Shown here: in pieces, positions 17,595-26,325 of the stretch
Layout of the letters: the number at the start of each line of letters is the position of its first letter
Position numbering within the stretch: position 1 is the first letter of the stretch
Origin: JBPCQA01 sp050998615
GTDB taxonomy: Bacteria > Actinomycetota > Actinomycetes > Propionibacteriales > Nocardioidaceae
Assembly (NCBI GenBank): GCA_050998615.1
Contig: JBPCQA010000034.1
Span: forward strand, 1-54,820
Direction: 5' to 3'
Length of the DNA: 54,820 bases
Position numbers and translations under genes: made by a program
The notes under the pieces: model-generated
The model's input: the letters and a program-made list of their open reading frames with translations, nothing else
Told to the model about the DNA's origin: nothing
Database searches by the model: none

Positions 17595-18741
17595 CGTGCG
17601 AGGCTTGATGGTTCCACGGATCGGTGCATATCCGCGACACCTGCGAGTCGATCACGAAACCGCGCTCGGCGAGCTCGTCTCTGAGAGCCCGAGAGGCTAC
17701 CGGCAGCCACGTCCACTCCGCCGCCCAATGGGGTACGTCGACCAGCGCCGGCGCGTCGTCGTACTCGCGGAACTCAGCCGCTGGATGGTGGCGAAGGTCT
17801 GAGGTCACGTAGGCGTCGACGCCCGCATGGCCGGCTGCGTCGAGCATGAAGTCGCCGGCGCCTCCCACCAGCGCGACACGGCGGACCCGGCGCTCGAGGT
17901 CGCCGGAGACCCGGGCGCCAACCGCCGTGGACGGCAGGGCACGTAGCACTGTGTCGACGAACTCGCGCAGACTCCGCGGTGGCGACAGCTCGCCGATCCG
18001 TCCGGTCCCGCGATCGGCTGACCATGCCGCCAACTCGAATACGTCAAAGGCCGGCTCCTCGTAAGGATGAGCGCTGCACAGCGCAGCGATCACCGCTGCC
18101 CGGTCGTCACGGGCCAACACCATCTCCACCCGGCACTCGTCGACCACCTCCACTTCGCCGGGCACCCCGATCGTCGGCGACGCCGCAGGGCCGGGCCGGA
18201 AAGTCCCCTCGCCGGCGGTGACGAAGGCGCACCGGTCGTAGTCACCAATCGCCCCTGCGCCCGCGCCAGCCAGCGTATCGATCATCTTCTGCGCATGTTC
18301 GGTGGGCACGAACGTGACTATCTTGTCCAGCGGGTCAACCGGGTCGGCGCGTAACGGCTTGATGTCGACGAGGCCGAGCGCGCTGGCCATCGCCTCGCAG
18401 ACACCACGAGCCGGCGAGTCGGCATTCGTGTGAGCGGCGTACAACGCAATGCCGTGCGAGATCAGATCGTGGATCACTCGTCCCTTGGGGGTGTTGGCGG
18501 CTACTGAGGAGACCGGCCGGAAGAGCAGCGGGTGATGTGCGACGATCAGGTCGGCGTGGCTGGCGATCGCTTCGTCGACGACGGCTCGCACTGGGTCGAC
18601 GGCGAACAGCATCCGACGTACGTCGGCGTCGGGCTCACCCACGATCAGCCCAATGGCGTCATCTCCGGGATCGGCCCACCGGGGAGGGTAGAGGCCCTCG
18701 ATCGCCGAGACGACATCCCTCAGCTTCGCGGCTTCCGTCAC
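17584..18741 (-). CDS. Nif3-like dinuclear metal-center protein
   Basis: 385 aa, toroid-forming family (YbgI/Nif3, GTP cyclohydrolase I type 2). Metal-binding His and Glu lie in HADLIVAHHPLLFRP, AAHTNADSPARGV and late DLRHHPAAEF. The central insertion of about 100 residues (VTFVPTEHAQKM onward) is the long CutA-like form found in Gram-positive bacteria. Function of the family is not settled. It is the first gene of the Nif3/zinc-ribbon/RNase H operon, the same order as Rv2230c-Rv2228c. Confidence 0.9.
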   Translation of the reverse strand: MTEAAKLRDVVSAIEGLYPPRWADPGDDAIGLIVGEPDADVRRMLFAVDPVRAVVDEAIASHADLIVAHHPLLFRPVSSVAANTPKGRVIHDLISHGIALYAAHTNADSPARGVCEAMASALGLVDIKPLRADPVDPLDKIVTFVPTEHAQKMIDTLAGAGAGAIGDYDRCAFVTAGEGTFRPGPAASPTIGVPGEVEVVDECRVEMVLARDDRAAVIAALCSAHPYEEPAFDVFELAAWSADRGTGRIGELSPPRSLREFVDTVLRALPSTAVGARVSGDLERRVRRVALVGGAGDFMLDAAGHAGVDAYVTSDLRHHPAAEFREYDDAPALVDVPHWAAEWTWLPVASRALRDELAERGFVIDSQVSRICTDPWNHQASHGAR

Positions 18742-19182
18742 TCCTGCACCCTATCCGCCGGCCGGAGGCGCCCGGTCCCACGCACTTTTGGCAGATCGCC
18801 GCCGTGCCCTCGCAAACGGCCAGGCGCGAAGAGTCAGTGACGAGTATGCTTGGCTTACCGAGGGTATTCCGGACGCTGGCTTCCACGCCGGCCTCGCCCC
18901 TGGCGATCGGCAACCGGCCCGCAAGCGGGTCTGAATCGCACGCGACATGACCATGCTCGCCAGTCCCTCTTACGTCAAGGATGTCTATCCTTCCGGAGCG
19001 CCCCCACTTAGCTCTTCAGATCGGTCGCTGTCCCAGCAGGGCGTCCACAACCGACTCCCGGTCGGCTCGGCCTTGGACGAACAAACCCACCCCCAGACAC
19101 CGGCACCATTCGGCGACGTCGATCCCGTCGATCGACTGGCATCGGCCCGGTGGGAGACCGACGGCGGCCGCGTCTGCACGTC
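18742..19182. other. Intergenic stretch, no supported gene
   Basis: 441 bases between the divergent Nif3 operon and the slipin locus. Short open frames here show no recognisable protein family, good start or compositional support. It should hold the promoters of both flanking units, but I see no convincing -35/-10 pair. Confidence 0.4.
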
Positions 19183-19380
19183 ATGAACGACGTTGTTACC
19201 AGCGTGATCTCGCTGCTCACCGTGATCGGGGCAATCGCCTCGCTGTATGCGCTGCTCGCTCTGAAAGCCTCCCTGTCCGACCATGCGCGAGCGGCCGGTA
19301 CGCCGTTCCGCGGGCGTCGCGTCTGTACGGCCGGTGACTCGACCGGGATGAATCCCTCCGAACCCAACCCGCAGCAGTAG
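19183..19380 (+). CDS. Small single-span membrane protein
   Basis: 65 aa, MNDVVTSVISLLTVIGAIAS with one strong membrane helix through LYALLALKA, then a short polar tail. It stops 10 bases before the slipin ATG, so it is likely co-transcribed. No clear ribosome-binding site is seen. Might be an accessory partner of the SPFH protein, or a chance frame; no family recognised. Confidence 0.45.
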   Translation: MNDVVTSVISLLTVIGAIASLYALLALKASLSDHARAAGTPFRGRRVCTAGDSTGMNPSEPNPQQ

Positions 19381-19390
19381 GAGCATCAGC

Positions 19391-20245
19391 ATGACCATCT
19401 TGATCACCGTCCTTGTCATCGTCGCGGTGCTGCTCCTGCTGGGCGGGGTGCTGTCGGTGCGGATCGTCAAGCAGTATGAGCAAGGCGTCTTGTTCCGGCT
19501 TGGTCGGGTGGTCGGTGAGCGCGAGCCCGGGCTGCGCGGCATCGTCCCGTTTGTCGACGTTTTGCATCGGGTATCGCTGCGGATCATCACGATGCCGATC
19601 CAGTCTCAGGGCATCATCACCCGTGACAACGTCAGTGTCGATGTTTCCGCGGTCGCCTACTTCCGCGTCGTGGATGCCGTGAAGTCGGTCGTGGCGATCG
19701 AAAACGTCCGCGCCGCGATCGACCAGATCGCGCAGACCACGTTGCGCAAGGTGGTCGGTCAACACACCCTGGACGAGACGCTGTCCGAAACCGACCGGAT
19801 CAACATCGACATCCGCGAAATCCTCGACGTCACCACCGTCGACTGGGGTGTCGAAGTCACCCTCGTGGAGCTCAAAGACATCCAGCTCCCCGACAGCATG
19901 AAGCGGGCGATGGCCCGCCAGGCCGAGGCCGAGCGGGAGAAGCGCGCCAAGATCATCAACGCCGAGGGCGAGTCCCTGGCCGCCGCCGCGCTCGGCGACG
20001 CGTCAGACACCATGATGGCGCACCCGCTGGCGTTGCAACTGCGCAACCTGCAAAGCCTGGTCGAAATCGGCGTGGACAAGAACACCACCGTCGTGTTCCC
20101 CGCCCCATTGATGACCACGATCGCAGAGCTCAGCTCGTTCCTCGCCCGGGAAACCGCCGCCGCCACCCCACCAACCACGCTGCCCATAACCGAGAACGCG
20201 CCAACACGCGTGGCAGCGGTGAACGGCACTCCTGAAGCCAACTAG
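19391..20245 (+). CDS. Slipin-type SPFH membrane scaffold protein
   Basis: 284 aa. N-terminal membrane anchor (MTILITVLVIVAVLLLLGGV) followed by the SPFH/band 7 domain: YEQGVLFRLGRVVGEREPGL, ITRDNVSVDVSAVAYFRVVD, DQIAQTTLRKVVGQHTLDE and a Glu/Ala-rich helix RQAEAEREKRAKIINAEGE. Slipins form detergent-resistant membrane clusters that scaffold other proteins. AGGAG lies 9 bases before the ATG. The usual NfeD partner is absent here. Its TAG stop is the first three bases of a MITE-like inverted repeat, so the native C terminus may have been altered. Confidence 0.9.
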   Translation: MTILITVLVIVAVLLLLGGVLSVRIVKQYEQGVLFRLGRVVGEREPGLRGIVPFVDVLHRVSLRIITMPIQSQGIITRDNVSVDVSAVAYFRVVDAVKSVVAIENVRAAIDQIAQTTLRKVVGQHTLDETLSETDRINIDIREILDVTTVDWGVEVTLVELKDIQLPDSMKRAMARQAEAEREKRAKIINAEGESLAAAALGDASDTMMAHPLALQLRNLQSLVEIGVDKNTTVVFPAPLMTTIAELSSFLARETAAATPPTTLPITENAPTRVAAVNGTPEAN

Positions 20246-20406
20246 TGTCGCGTGTGGGAAGTTGTTTGACCGATTGCCGTGAAGCGCCGGGAGGGATCCC
20301 AAGGCCGAGGAGGAGGGCATAGCTGGGCCTATGGCCGACGACGAGAACGCAGCGAGGCGCCCGGCGAGCGCGGCAAGCGCAAACGCATTTCCCATACACG
20401 ACACTA
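20243..20406. mobile_element. Candidate 164-bp MITE-like element
   Basis: Ends are near-perfect 18-base inverted repeats: TAGTGTCGCGTGTGGGAA at the left and TTCCCATACACGACACTA at the right (16 of 18 pair). The pairing extends outward through CCAA/TTGG with one unpaired base. No open frame inside, so any movement would need a transposase in trans. The left end supplies the slipin stop codon. No clear target duplication is visible; copies elsewhere in the genome would confirm it. Confidence 0.5.
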
Positions 20407-20523
20407 TTGGTCCTCGGTCGCTAAGGCCTGGCGAACAGAGCGGCGGCTACCTGTCGGCTACGGCGAATCGACGCGCGAGGGCCGCGATGTGAGCCACATC
20501 GTCGAACGGGTAGAACTGCACCC

Positions 20524-21351
20524 ATGAGAGTCGCGACCTGGAACGTGAACTCGGTGGTGGCCCGCTTGCCGCGCCTCAACGAGTGGCTTGACCTCGCCGA
20601 GCCCGACGTGCTCTGCCTGCAGGAGACCAAGTGTGCCGCCGACGCCTTCCCGAGCGATGGTGCCACTCAGCGTGGTTACCAGGTCGTCGCCAACGGGGAT
20701 GGCCGCTGGAACGGAGTGGCGATCTTGTCTCGCATCGGGCTTGAAGACGTGTCTTTCGGCTTCGAGGGTCAACCCGGCTACGCTCCGCCGCGCGATGACG
20801 GCGAGCTGTCGCTGGTCGACGTACCGCCGGTGCCTGTCAAGGAAGCAAGGGCACTCGGCGTCACCTGTGGGCAATTGCGAGTCTGGTCGCTCTATGTGCC
20901 CAACGGCCGCGCGCTGGACAGCCCGCATTTCACCTACAAGCTGACCTGGCTCGCCGCGCTGCGCGACGCACTCGCACCGGAGATCACAGCCGGTGGTTCG
21001 ACCGTGCTCGCCGGCGATTTCAACATCTCGCCAACCGACGGCGACGTCTGGAACCCCGCCGCCTTCATCGGCTCCACTCACGTAACCGAGCCCGAACGCC
21101 GCGCCCTCGCTGACTTGCGGGCGCTGGGCCTCGAGGACGTCAAGCCACGTGCGCTGAAACACGACACTCCCTACACCTATTGGGATTATCGGGCGGGAAT
21201 GTTCCACAAGAACCAAGGAATGCGAATCGATCTCGTCTATGCGACTCCACCTGTTGCCTCACGGGTCAAGGATGCGTACGTCGATCGCAATGCCCGCAAG
21301 GGCAAGGGACCGTCCGACCACGCCCCCGTTGTCATCGACCTCGACCCGTAA
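20524..21351 (+). CDS. xth: Exodeoxyribonuclease III (AP endonuclease)
   Basis: 275 aa Mg2+-dependent DNA repair nuclease of the ExoIII/APE1 family. MRVATWNVNSVVARLPRL carries the Asn, CLQETK the metal-binding Glu, YVPNGRA the Tyr, AGDFNISPTD the Asp/Asn pair, GMRIDLVYAT and the final SDHAPVVIDL the catalytic His. Removes 3' blocking groups and cuts at abasic sites. The RBS is weak. The MITE-like element lies 118 bases upstream, so its promoter may be in or next to the inserted DNA. Confidence 0.94.
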   Translation: MRVATWNVNSVVARLPRLNEWLDLAEPDVLCLQETKCAADAFPSDGATQRGYQVVANGDGRWNGVAILSRIGLEDVSFGFEGQPGYAPPRDDGELSLVDVPPVPVKEARALGVTCGQLRVWSLYVPNGRALDSPHFTYKLTWLAALRDALAPEITAGGSTVLAGDFNISPTDGDVWNPAAFIGSTHVTEPERRALADLRALGLEDVKPRALKHDTPYTYWDYRAGMFHKNQGMRIDLVYATPPVASRVKDAYVDRNARKGKGPSDHAPVVIDLDP

Positions 21352-21361
21352 GTGACGCCCA

Positions 21362-21378
21362 CGACCCGACATGGGTCG
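21362..21378 (+). terminator. Possible short terminator hairpin after xth
   Basis: CGACCC, loop GACAT, GGGTCG, starting 11 bases after the xth stop; no U-tract. The stem is short, so support is weak. Confidence 0.3.
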
Positions 21379-21503
21379 CGCGGGCTCACCGAAACAGCGG
21401 CCATGGTTGAGGCGCACGGCTTCCGACCCGGCTGTCAATCCCGATGACGTCTGGACACGTTCGGGCTGAAGGCCCGGTCATTCGCCGGCAGGTTTCACCG
21501 GTC

Positions 21504-22157
21504 CTAGGACGATGCCTCCGGCGTGGGTCTTTGGTAGACCGCACGGAAACACCGGTTACCGGCGCGGCCGGGTATGTCCTCACGCACCTCTAGCTCCTCC
21601 AGTCCTGCCGTACGGAAGGCCTGCAGTTCTGCGCGACTGACCGGCCATGGTCGTGAGCCGACCGCTTCGTCATCGTCGCGGGCCAAACAGCGGACGAATA
21701 CCCGGCCGCCGGGGCGAACCGTCTGGGCGATGGCTGACATCGCCGCCGGTCGCTGCTTAGGCGGCAGGGATTGCAAGGTGTTGATCTCCACCACGAGGTC
21801 AGATCGGGCGCACAAGGAGGCGGGAAGACAGAGCAGGTCCGCCACCTGATACTCGACCGTTGATGACGGGAAGCGTCGACCGCACCAGTCGATCGCGGTG
21901 GGCGACAGATCGAACGCGCTAACGCGGTAGCCGCGGTCCGCGAGCTCTTCCGCGTCATCGCCCAGGCCGCAGCCGATGACCAGCGCGGATCGGCCAGCCG
22001 CTGGAGGTTGCTCGTCCAGCCAGTCCACCAGCACCGGATGGGCCGCCAGCGCCGCCCACGGCACAGCAGCGAAGTCCGCGCCTGCGCGAGCGTAGATCTC
22101 CTCGAACTCCGGCAACTCCTCAGAGCCCTCGGTGTTGCGATCACGTCCGAACGACAT
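21504..22157 (-). CDS. Class I SAM-dependent methyltransferase
   Basis: 217 aa. SAM-binding motif I is ALVIGCGLGDDAEELA, followed by YRVSAFDLSPTAIDW (acidic loop) and DLVVEINTLQSLP. The pattern resembles thiopurine-type or Tehb-like small methyltransferases, but the substrate cannot be read. It begins MSFGRDRNTEGSEELPEFEEIY. It lies just downstream of another, frameshifted methyltransferase on the same strand, so the two were probably co-transcribed. Confidence 0.82.
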   Translation of the reverse strand: MSFGRDRNTEGSEELPEFEEIYARAGADFAAVPWAALAAHPVLVDWLDEQPPAAGRSALVIGCGLGDDAEELADRGYRVSAFDLSPTAIDWCGRRFPSSTVEYQVADLLCLPASLCARSDLVVEINTLQSLPPKQRPAAMSAIAQTVRPGGRVFVRCLARDDDEAVGSRPWPVSRAELQAFRTAGLEELEVREDIPGRAGNRCFRAVYQRPTPEASS

Positions 22158-22193
22158 CGACCTACCGTAAATCGGCCGGCGGCGCGGGCGCGT

Positions 22194-23038
22194 TCAGGGG
22201 CGACGAGCCGCCCAGGCGGTCCGGCTGCCGCTTACCGTCAGGTCGCCGCGGCGCAGGAGAGCGTCAGGATTGTCGTCGGCCAGCAGGTCGTCGAGGGTAG
22301 TGAGGTCGTCGGTCGTCAGCTGGCCGTCGAGTGCGGAGCGGATGCGGCGCAGGTAGGCGTGTGCGTAGCGCCCGGTGCTCGGCGGCGCTGGGCTCGCCTC
22401 GATGGTGAAGCTGCGCTGCGCGGCGATCTGGAAACCGGCCCGCTCCAGGTGGGCCGCCAGTTGGGGTGCGAGTTCCAGTTCGCCCGTGCCAAGGCCTGGT
22501 GGCAGCGCGACTCCAGGCCGGGTCGGCCCTGCCCGATGTCATCGGGCAGGAAGCGCGGCAGGGTATCCATCTCGATGAGTACCAGCAAGCCGCCGGGATT
22601 CAGCGCGGCGTAGACGTCGCCGAACACCCGGTCCGGGTCCGCGAGCTCATGCAACGACGAGGCCGCCCACGCGAGGTCCACCGCACCGACGCTGGGCCAG
22701 CCGAGGTCCACGTCGGCCTGCACGATGCGCAGCAGATCAGCCACCCCCTGCACGCGCGCCGCCGCTCGGAGGCGCTCGAGCATCACAGCGGACCTGTCAA
22801 TCGCGACCACCGCTGCCGCCGGGAACCGCCGCGCGAGCGCCAGGCTGCCGGTACCCGTTCCGGCACCCACGTCGACGATCGTGCGCGGCCGCTGCGGAGC
22901 GTGCTGCGCGACCCACTCGGTCACTTCGTCCAGGCAGGAGCCGAGCACGTCTGCGTCCAGGTCCAATAGATCCACCAGCCCTGCCTCGTCGTGATTCGGC
23001 TGTCCGCCGCCGAGGTGGTGGTGCGAGTGCTGCGCCAT
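22194..23038 (-). pseudogene. Frameshifted SAM-dependent methyltransferase
   Basis: Starts MAQHSHHHLGGGQPNHDEAG (His-rich, possibly metal binding) and has a clear SAM site TIVDVGAGTGTGSLALARRF and AVDLAWAASSLHELADPD. Near 22481-22485 the frame breaks: after ESRCHQALAR the protein should read on as AELELAPQLAAHLERAGFQ, which lies one phase over and runs cleanly to GSRTAWAARRP at 22194. One G is missing. A sequencing error cannot be excluded; if real, the last about 95 residues are lost. N-terminal frame upstream to 23167 is unsupported. Confidence 0.75.
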
Positions 23039-23217
23039 GCCTTCACCGTAGCCGGATCCTGTGTGCCAAGCTGATCCCATCGCCCGGCTCTGAACACCGC
23101 GCTCGATCAGCTCGTCGAGTCCGCCGATGAGTTTTGCTTCGCGCCCCGGTCCATACTTCCAAGGCACAAGGCATCCCCGCAGATGCGTGCACGATGTATT
23201 GAACGGAGAGCGCCACC

Positions 23218-23730
23218 ATGACGAACGAGACGGTCAGCGCCAGCACCACCATCCAGGCTCCACCCAAGACGGTGTTCTCGGTCCTGGCAGACCCAGGCAA
23301 TCATGCCGCCGTCGATGGCACGGGATGGGTCCGCGAGTCTCTCGACGGTGAGCACCTGACCCAAGCCGGCCAGATCTTCCGGATGGCCATGTATCACGAC
23401 AATCATCCGGACGGAAGCTATGAGATGGCCAACAGGGTCCAGCTATTCGACCCTCCACGCGCCATCTCGTGGGAGCCGGGCCGAGATGTCGCGGGTAACG
23501 GCAATCTGGAGTTCGGCGGCTGGATCTGGCGTTACGACCTTAGCCCGGTCGGCCAGTCTGAGACTTCGGTCAAGCTCTCCTACGACTGGTCGGCGGTGCC
23601 GCAGTTCCTGCGAGAACAGATTCGATTCCCACCGTTCAAGTCCGATCACCTCGACAACTCGTTGAGCCATCTGGCCGAGATCGCTGCCCGAGTGGAGCGC
23701 CCGGACACGCCGGCTTGCCAAGCTGAGTGA
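23218..23730 (+). CDS. SRPBCC (START/Bet v1-like) family protein
   Basis: 170 aa with a helix-grip fold pattern: TIQAPPKTVFSVLADPGNHAAVDG at the start, central GSYEMANRVQLFDPPRAISWEP strands, and a C-terminal helix DNSLSHLAEIAARVE. Such proteins bind hydrophobic ligands or help polyketide and stress processes; the ligand is unknown. ATG with GGAG upstream. Divergent from the broken methyltransferase. Confidence 0.82.
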   Translation: MTNETVSASTTIQAPPKTVFSVLADPGNHAAVDGTGWVRESLDGEHLTQAGQIFRMAMYHDNHPDGSYEMANRVQLFDPPRAISWEPGRDVAGNGNLEFGGWIWRYDLSPVGQSETSVKLSYDWSAVPQFLREQIRFPPFKSDHLDNSLSHLAEIAARVERPDTPACQAE

Positions 23731-23974
23731 GGGCGCCAGACGCGTCATACCGGTGTTCCCGGCCGCGGTGCCGTCGTGGCACCGTTAGCACCCGGGCGTC
23801 AACCGCAACAATTCTGGAACCGATGCACACGAGACGACGGCCAGCTGTGGATGATCTGTTATCGCCACACCGACCGCGCGAGCGGCGGCATCGCCGAGCT
23901 GGGAATGCCTCTCCGGCCTGAGTCCTACGAGAGGGCCGCGTTGGTCTCCGCGACCGGTGCGGGTGCCGGTCTAG
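23731..23974. other. Short gene-free gap
   Basis: One frame reads QQFWNRCTRDDGQLWMICYRHTD and could be a coding remnant, but no start, family or continuation supports it. Nothing else seen. Confidence 0.3.
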
Positions 23975-24559
23975 TCAGTCGGTCGGGTCGTGCTCGGCGT
24001 CGGGGAGGGTGGGCGCGTCGGTGGGGTAGAGGCCGGCGACGAAGCCGTAGGCCTGGTCGGCGGCTCGGGGGATCTGGGCGAACCGGCGGGCGAGCTCCTG
24101 GACCTGCGCCCAGAAGCTTCGGACCTCCTCGATCGGGATGCGGGCGTGCACGAGCAGGCACCGCAGCTCGTCGGCTGCGTGGGCCGAAGCGGACTCGGCG
24201 GCTGCCTCCGCGAGCCCGTTGATGGCGGCCCCGACCTGCTTGTCTTCGGGGCGGTTGAGTACGCCGATGTAGAGCGTGCGGGCGACCCGGCCGTAGTATC
24301 GCTCCTCGATCGCTCGCACCCGCCGGGTGCGCACCACGCGGAGGAGGCCGGCGTCGACGAGAGAGTTCACGTGATAGGCGACGGTGCTCTTGGGGCGGTC
24401 GACCGCCTGCGCCATCTCGGTGACCGTGGCGGCCCGTTCGAGGAGCAGCTCCAGGAGGGTGGTGCGCAGCGGGTCGGCTAGCGCGCGTAGCTGCTCGGGG
24501 GCGGTGACCACGACCATCTCGTCGAGGTCATAATCCGGTATCTGCCTATTGACCGACAT
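23975..24559 (-). CDS. ArsR-like winged-helix transcriptional regulator
   Basis: 194 aa. The N-terminal third is a winged helix: LRALADPLRTTLLELLLERAATVTEMAQAVDRPKSTVAYHVNSLVDAGLLRVVRTRRVRAIEERYY; the helix-turn-helix lies in TVTEMAQAVDRPKSTVAYHV. The rest is helical and probably a ligand or dimer domain. Lacks metal-binding cysteines, so sensing is not of the ArsR metal type. Divergent from a hydrolase gene across 63 bases, which it probably regulates along with itself. Confidence 0.85.
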   Translation of the reverse strand: MSVNRQIPDYDLDEMVVVTAPEQLRALADPLRTTLLELLLERAATVTEMAQAVDRPKSTVAYHVNSLVDAGLLRVVRTRRVRAIEERYYGRVARTLYIGVLNRPEDKQVGAAINGLAEAAAESASAHAADELRCLLVHARIPIEEVRSFWAQVQELARRFAQIPRAADQAYGFVAGLYPTDAPTLPDAEHDPTD

Positions 24560-24622
24560 ATGTGGACCGTTCTAGAGTTGTGGTTCATTCGATGACCGTC
24601 GTCCGATGACAGGAGTGTAGAG

Positions 24623-25213
24623 ATGGCCGAAGTTGTGTTGTTCCACCACGTGCAGGGACTCACCGACGGGATCCGCGCGTTCGCCGACGAGCTGCGCGCC
24701 GGCGGGCACACCGTGCACACGCCGGACCTGTTCGACGGCGAGCGACCGGCGAGCGTCGAGGCCGGCGTCGCCCACGAGAACAGCGTCGGCGGGGAGGAGA
24801 TGAACCGACGCGCGGACCGAGCGGTAGCCGGCCTGCCCGGCGTCCTGGTGTACGCCGGATTCTCCGCCGGCGTCAACCACGCGCAGCGGCTCGCCCAGAC
24901 TCGGCCCGGCGCGCGCGGCGCGCTGCTCTACGAGGCCTGCATGCCGATCGCCGGCGAGTGGGCCTTCGGGCCGTGGCCGAACGGGGTTCCGGTACAGATC
25001 CACGGGATGGACAAGGACCCGTTCTTCGCGCTGGAGGGCGACATCGACGCCGCCCGCGAGCTGGTCGACACGGTCGGGTCCGAGCTGGCCGAGCTGTTCG
25101 TCTACCCGGGCGACCAGCACCTATTCACCGACAGCTCGCTGCCGTCGTACGACGCCGACGCGGCCGCGCTAGTGGTGCAGCGATCCCGCGAGTTCCTCGA
25201 CCGGGTGGGCTGA
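24623..25213 (+). CDS. Dienelactone hydrolase family protein
   Basis: 196 aa alpha/beta hydrolase. VVLFHHVQGLTDGIRAFADELRAGGHTVHTPDLFDG matches the family opening. The nucleophile is Ser in YAGFSAGVNHA instead of the Cys of classical dienelactone hydrolase; Asp in HGMDKDPFF and His in GDQHLFTD complete a Ser-Asp-His triad. Substrate unknown; likely an esterase. Ribosome-binding AGGAG is 7 bases before the ATG. Divergent from the winged-helix gene, consistent with local regulation. Confidence 0.87.
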   Translation: MAEVVLFHHVQGLTDGIRAFADELRAGGHTVHTPDLFDGERPASVEAGVAHENSVGGEEMNRRADRAVAGLPGVLVYAGFSAGVNHAQRLAQTRPGARGALLYEACMPIAGEWAFGPWPNGVPVQIHGMDKDPFFALEGDIDAARELVDTVGSELAELFVYPGDQHLFTDSSLPSYDADAAALVVQRSREFLDRVG

Positions 25214-25225
25214 CTCAGCAGAGCG

Positions 25226-25258
25226 GCTGAACGGCTGTGCTGAACGGCTGTGCTGAAC
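25226..25258. repeat. 13-base tandem repeat
   Basis: The unit GCTGAACGGCTGT occurs twice in full and then partly. It contains the GCTGAACG core also seen in the dispersed palindromes at 13457 and 33913, so it may be a worn relative. Confidence 0.45.
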
Positions 25259-25680
25259 AGTGCCTCGATCGCGTGTCGGTAGTCCGCGGCCACGTTAGGG
25301 TCGCCGCCGCGGTCGTAGGGCGCGGCCGCCGTAGGATGAGGCGCTGGCAGTGCGCTGGAGGATGGCCACCTAATGCTCACGGCTGGTCGGCGGCTGAAAC
25401 GGGCGTGAGGGCAGCAGCTCGGGTGATCGATTTCCGAGCCGGGGGGCTGATCGGCCCGTTGGTGCGCAGGCGAGGGCGATCCGGCCCTATATTTCGGGTT
25501 CGCTGATGGTGAGGGTGTGCACCTGTTCGGGGCAGGCGTGGGCGACGGATCGGGGCGCGCCGATATGACCTCATATTTGGGCTCTCAAGTTGCGCAACAC
25601 GGAATGTCCGGGCACATGCGTTTGGGTCACGGTGAGGCAGCGCTCGAGGAGCCACACGGAAGTCTACGTCCGCAGGACGC
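25259..25680. other. Gene-free gap, possible remnants
   Basis: About 420 bases with no supported gene. A minus-strand frame contains PYDRGGDPNVAADYRHAIEALF, which has the look of a regulator C-terminal helix, but no complete gene surrounds it. Probably decayed sequence. Confidence 0.35.
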
Positions 25681-26091
25681 TCAGTCGCTCTCCTCGTCCT
25701 CGAACCCGATGAGCCAGTGAAGACCGTAACGGTCGACCACCTGCCCGTCGGAGTCGCCCCAGGGCCGCACCTGCAAGTCGTCGACGACACGGCCACCTTC
25801 GGAGAGACTGGAGAACCAGCTGCGCAGGGTGGAGGGCGCGGCGGTGCCGAGTAGGGACAGCATCATGCCTTCGCATCGGAACGGCGGCTCGTTGCCTGAC
25901 ACGTCGGCGGCGAAGAGCGCGACCGGTCCCTCGACGAGGTAGCCGTGGGCAATGGCGTCAGCCGGACCATCGGTCCTGTTGAACTCGGCGAAGGTGTGCA
26001 GTTGAACTCCGCAACCGAAAACATCACCGTAGAAGGTCAAGGCTTCGCGAGTAGTGCCCGGAAGATGGAGGTAGGGCGTCGGGTCGGTCAT
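25681..26091 (-). CDS. VOC (PhnB/glyoxalase-like) family protein
   Basis: 136 aa. PTPYLHLPGTTREALTFYGDVFG and the later WGDSDGQVVDRYGLHWLIGF are typical of PhnB-like vicinal oxygen chelate proteins, which form dimers of paired beta-alpha-beta motifs. Metal use and substrate are unclear. The ATG at 26091 (MTDPTPYLHL) is preferred to one three codons upstream. Single gene. Confidence 0.82.
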   Translation of the reverse strand: MTDPTPYLHLPGTTREALTFYGDVFGCGVQLHTFAEFNRTDGPADAIAHGYLVEGPVALFAADVSGNEPPFRCEGMMLSLLGTAAPSTLRSWFSSLSEGGRVVDDLQVRPWGDSDGQVVDRYGLHWLIGFEDEESD

Positions 26092-26325
26092 GCATCGCAT
26101 GCTATGCGCCGACCGAAAACCTGCCTAACACGACGCTATCGATCAGCAGTCGACCGGGGCAGCGCGGTCACGAACTTGCCGACGCCCGGAGGCCCACAGA
26201 TCCACAAGACTGACAGCACGACGCGAGCGTAAGCGGCCACGGGTGGCAACCGCCGACCACTATTGCCAGCCACCCGCAGCCGCCTTCGCCAAACAATCGT
26301 GCCGCAGCGCATGCGGCGGAGTGAC

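Noticed and set aside
25226..25258. Possible CRISPR-like array
   Set aside because: Only about 2.6 contiguous 13-base units with no spacers; no cas genes in the window.
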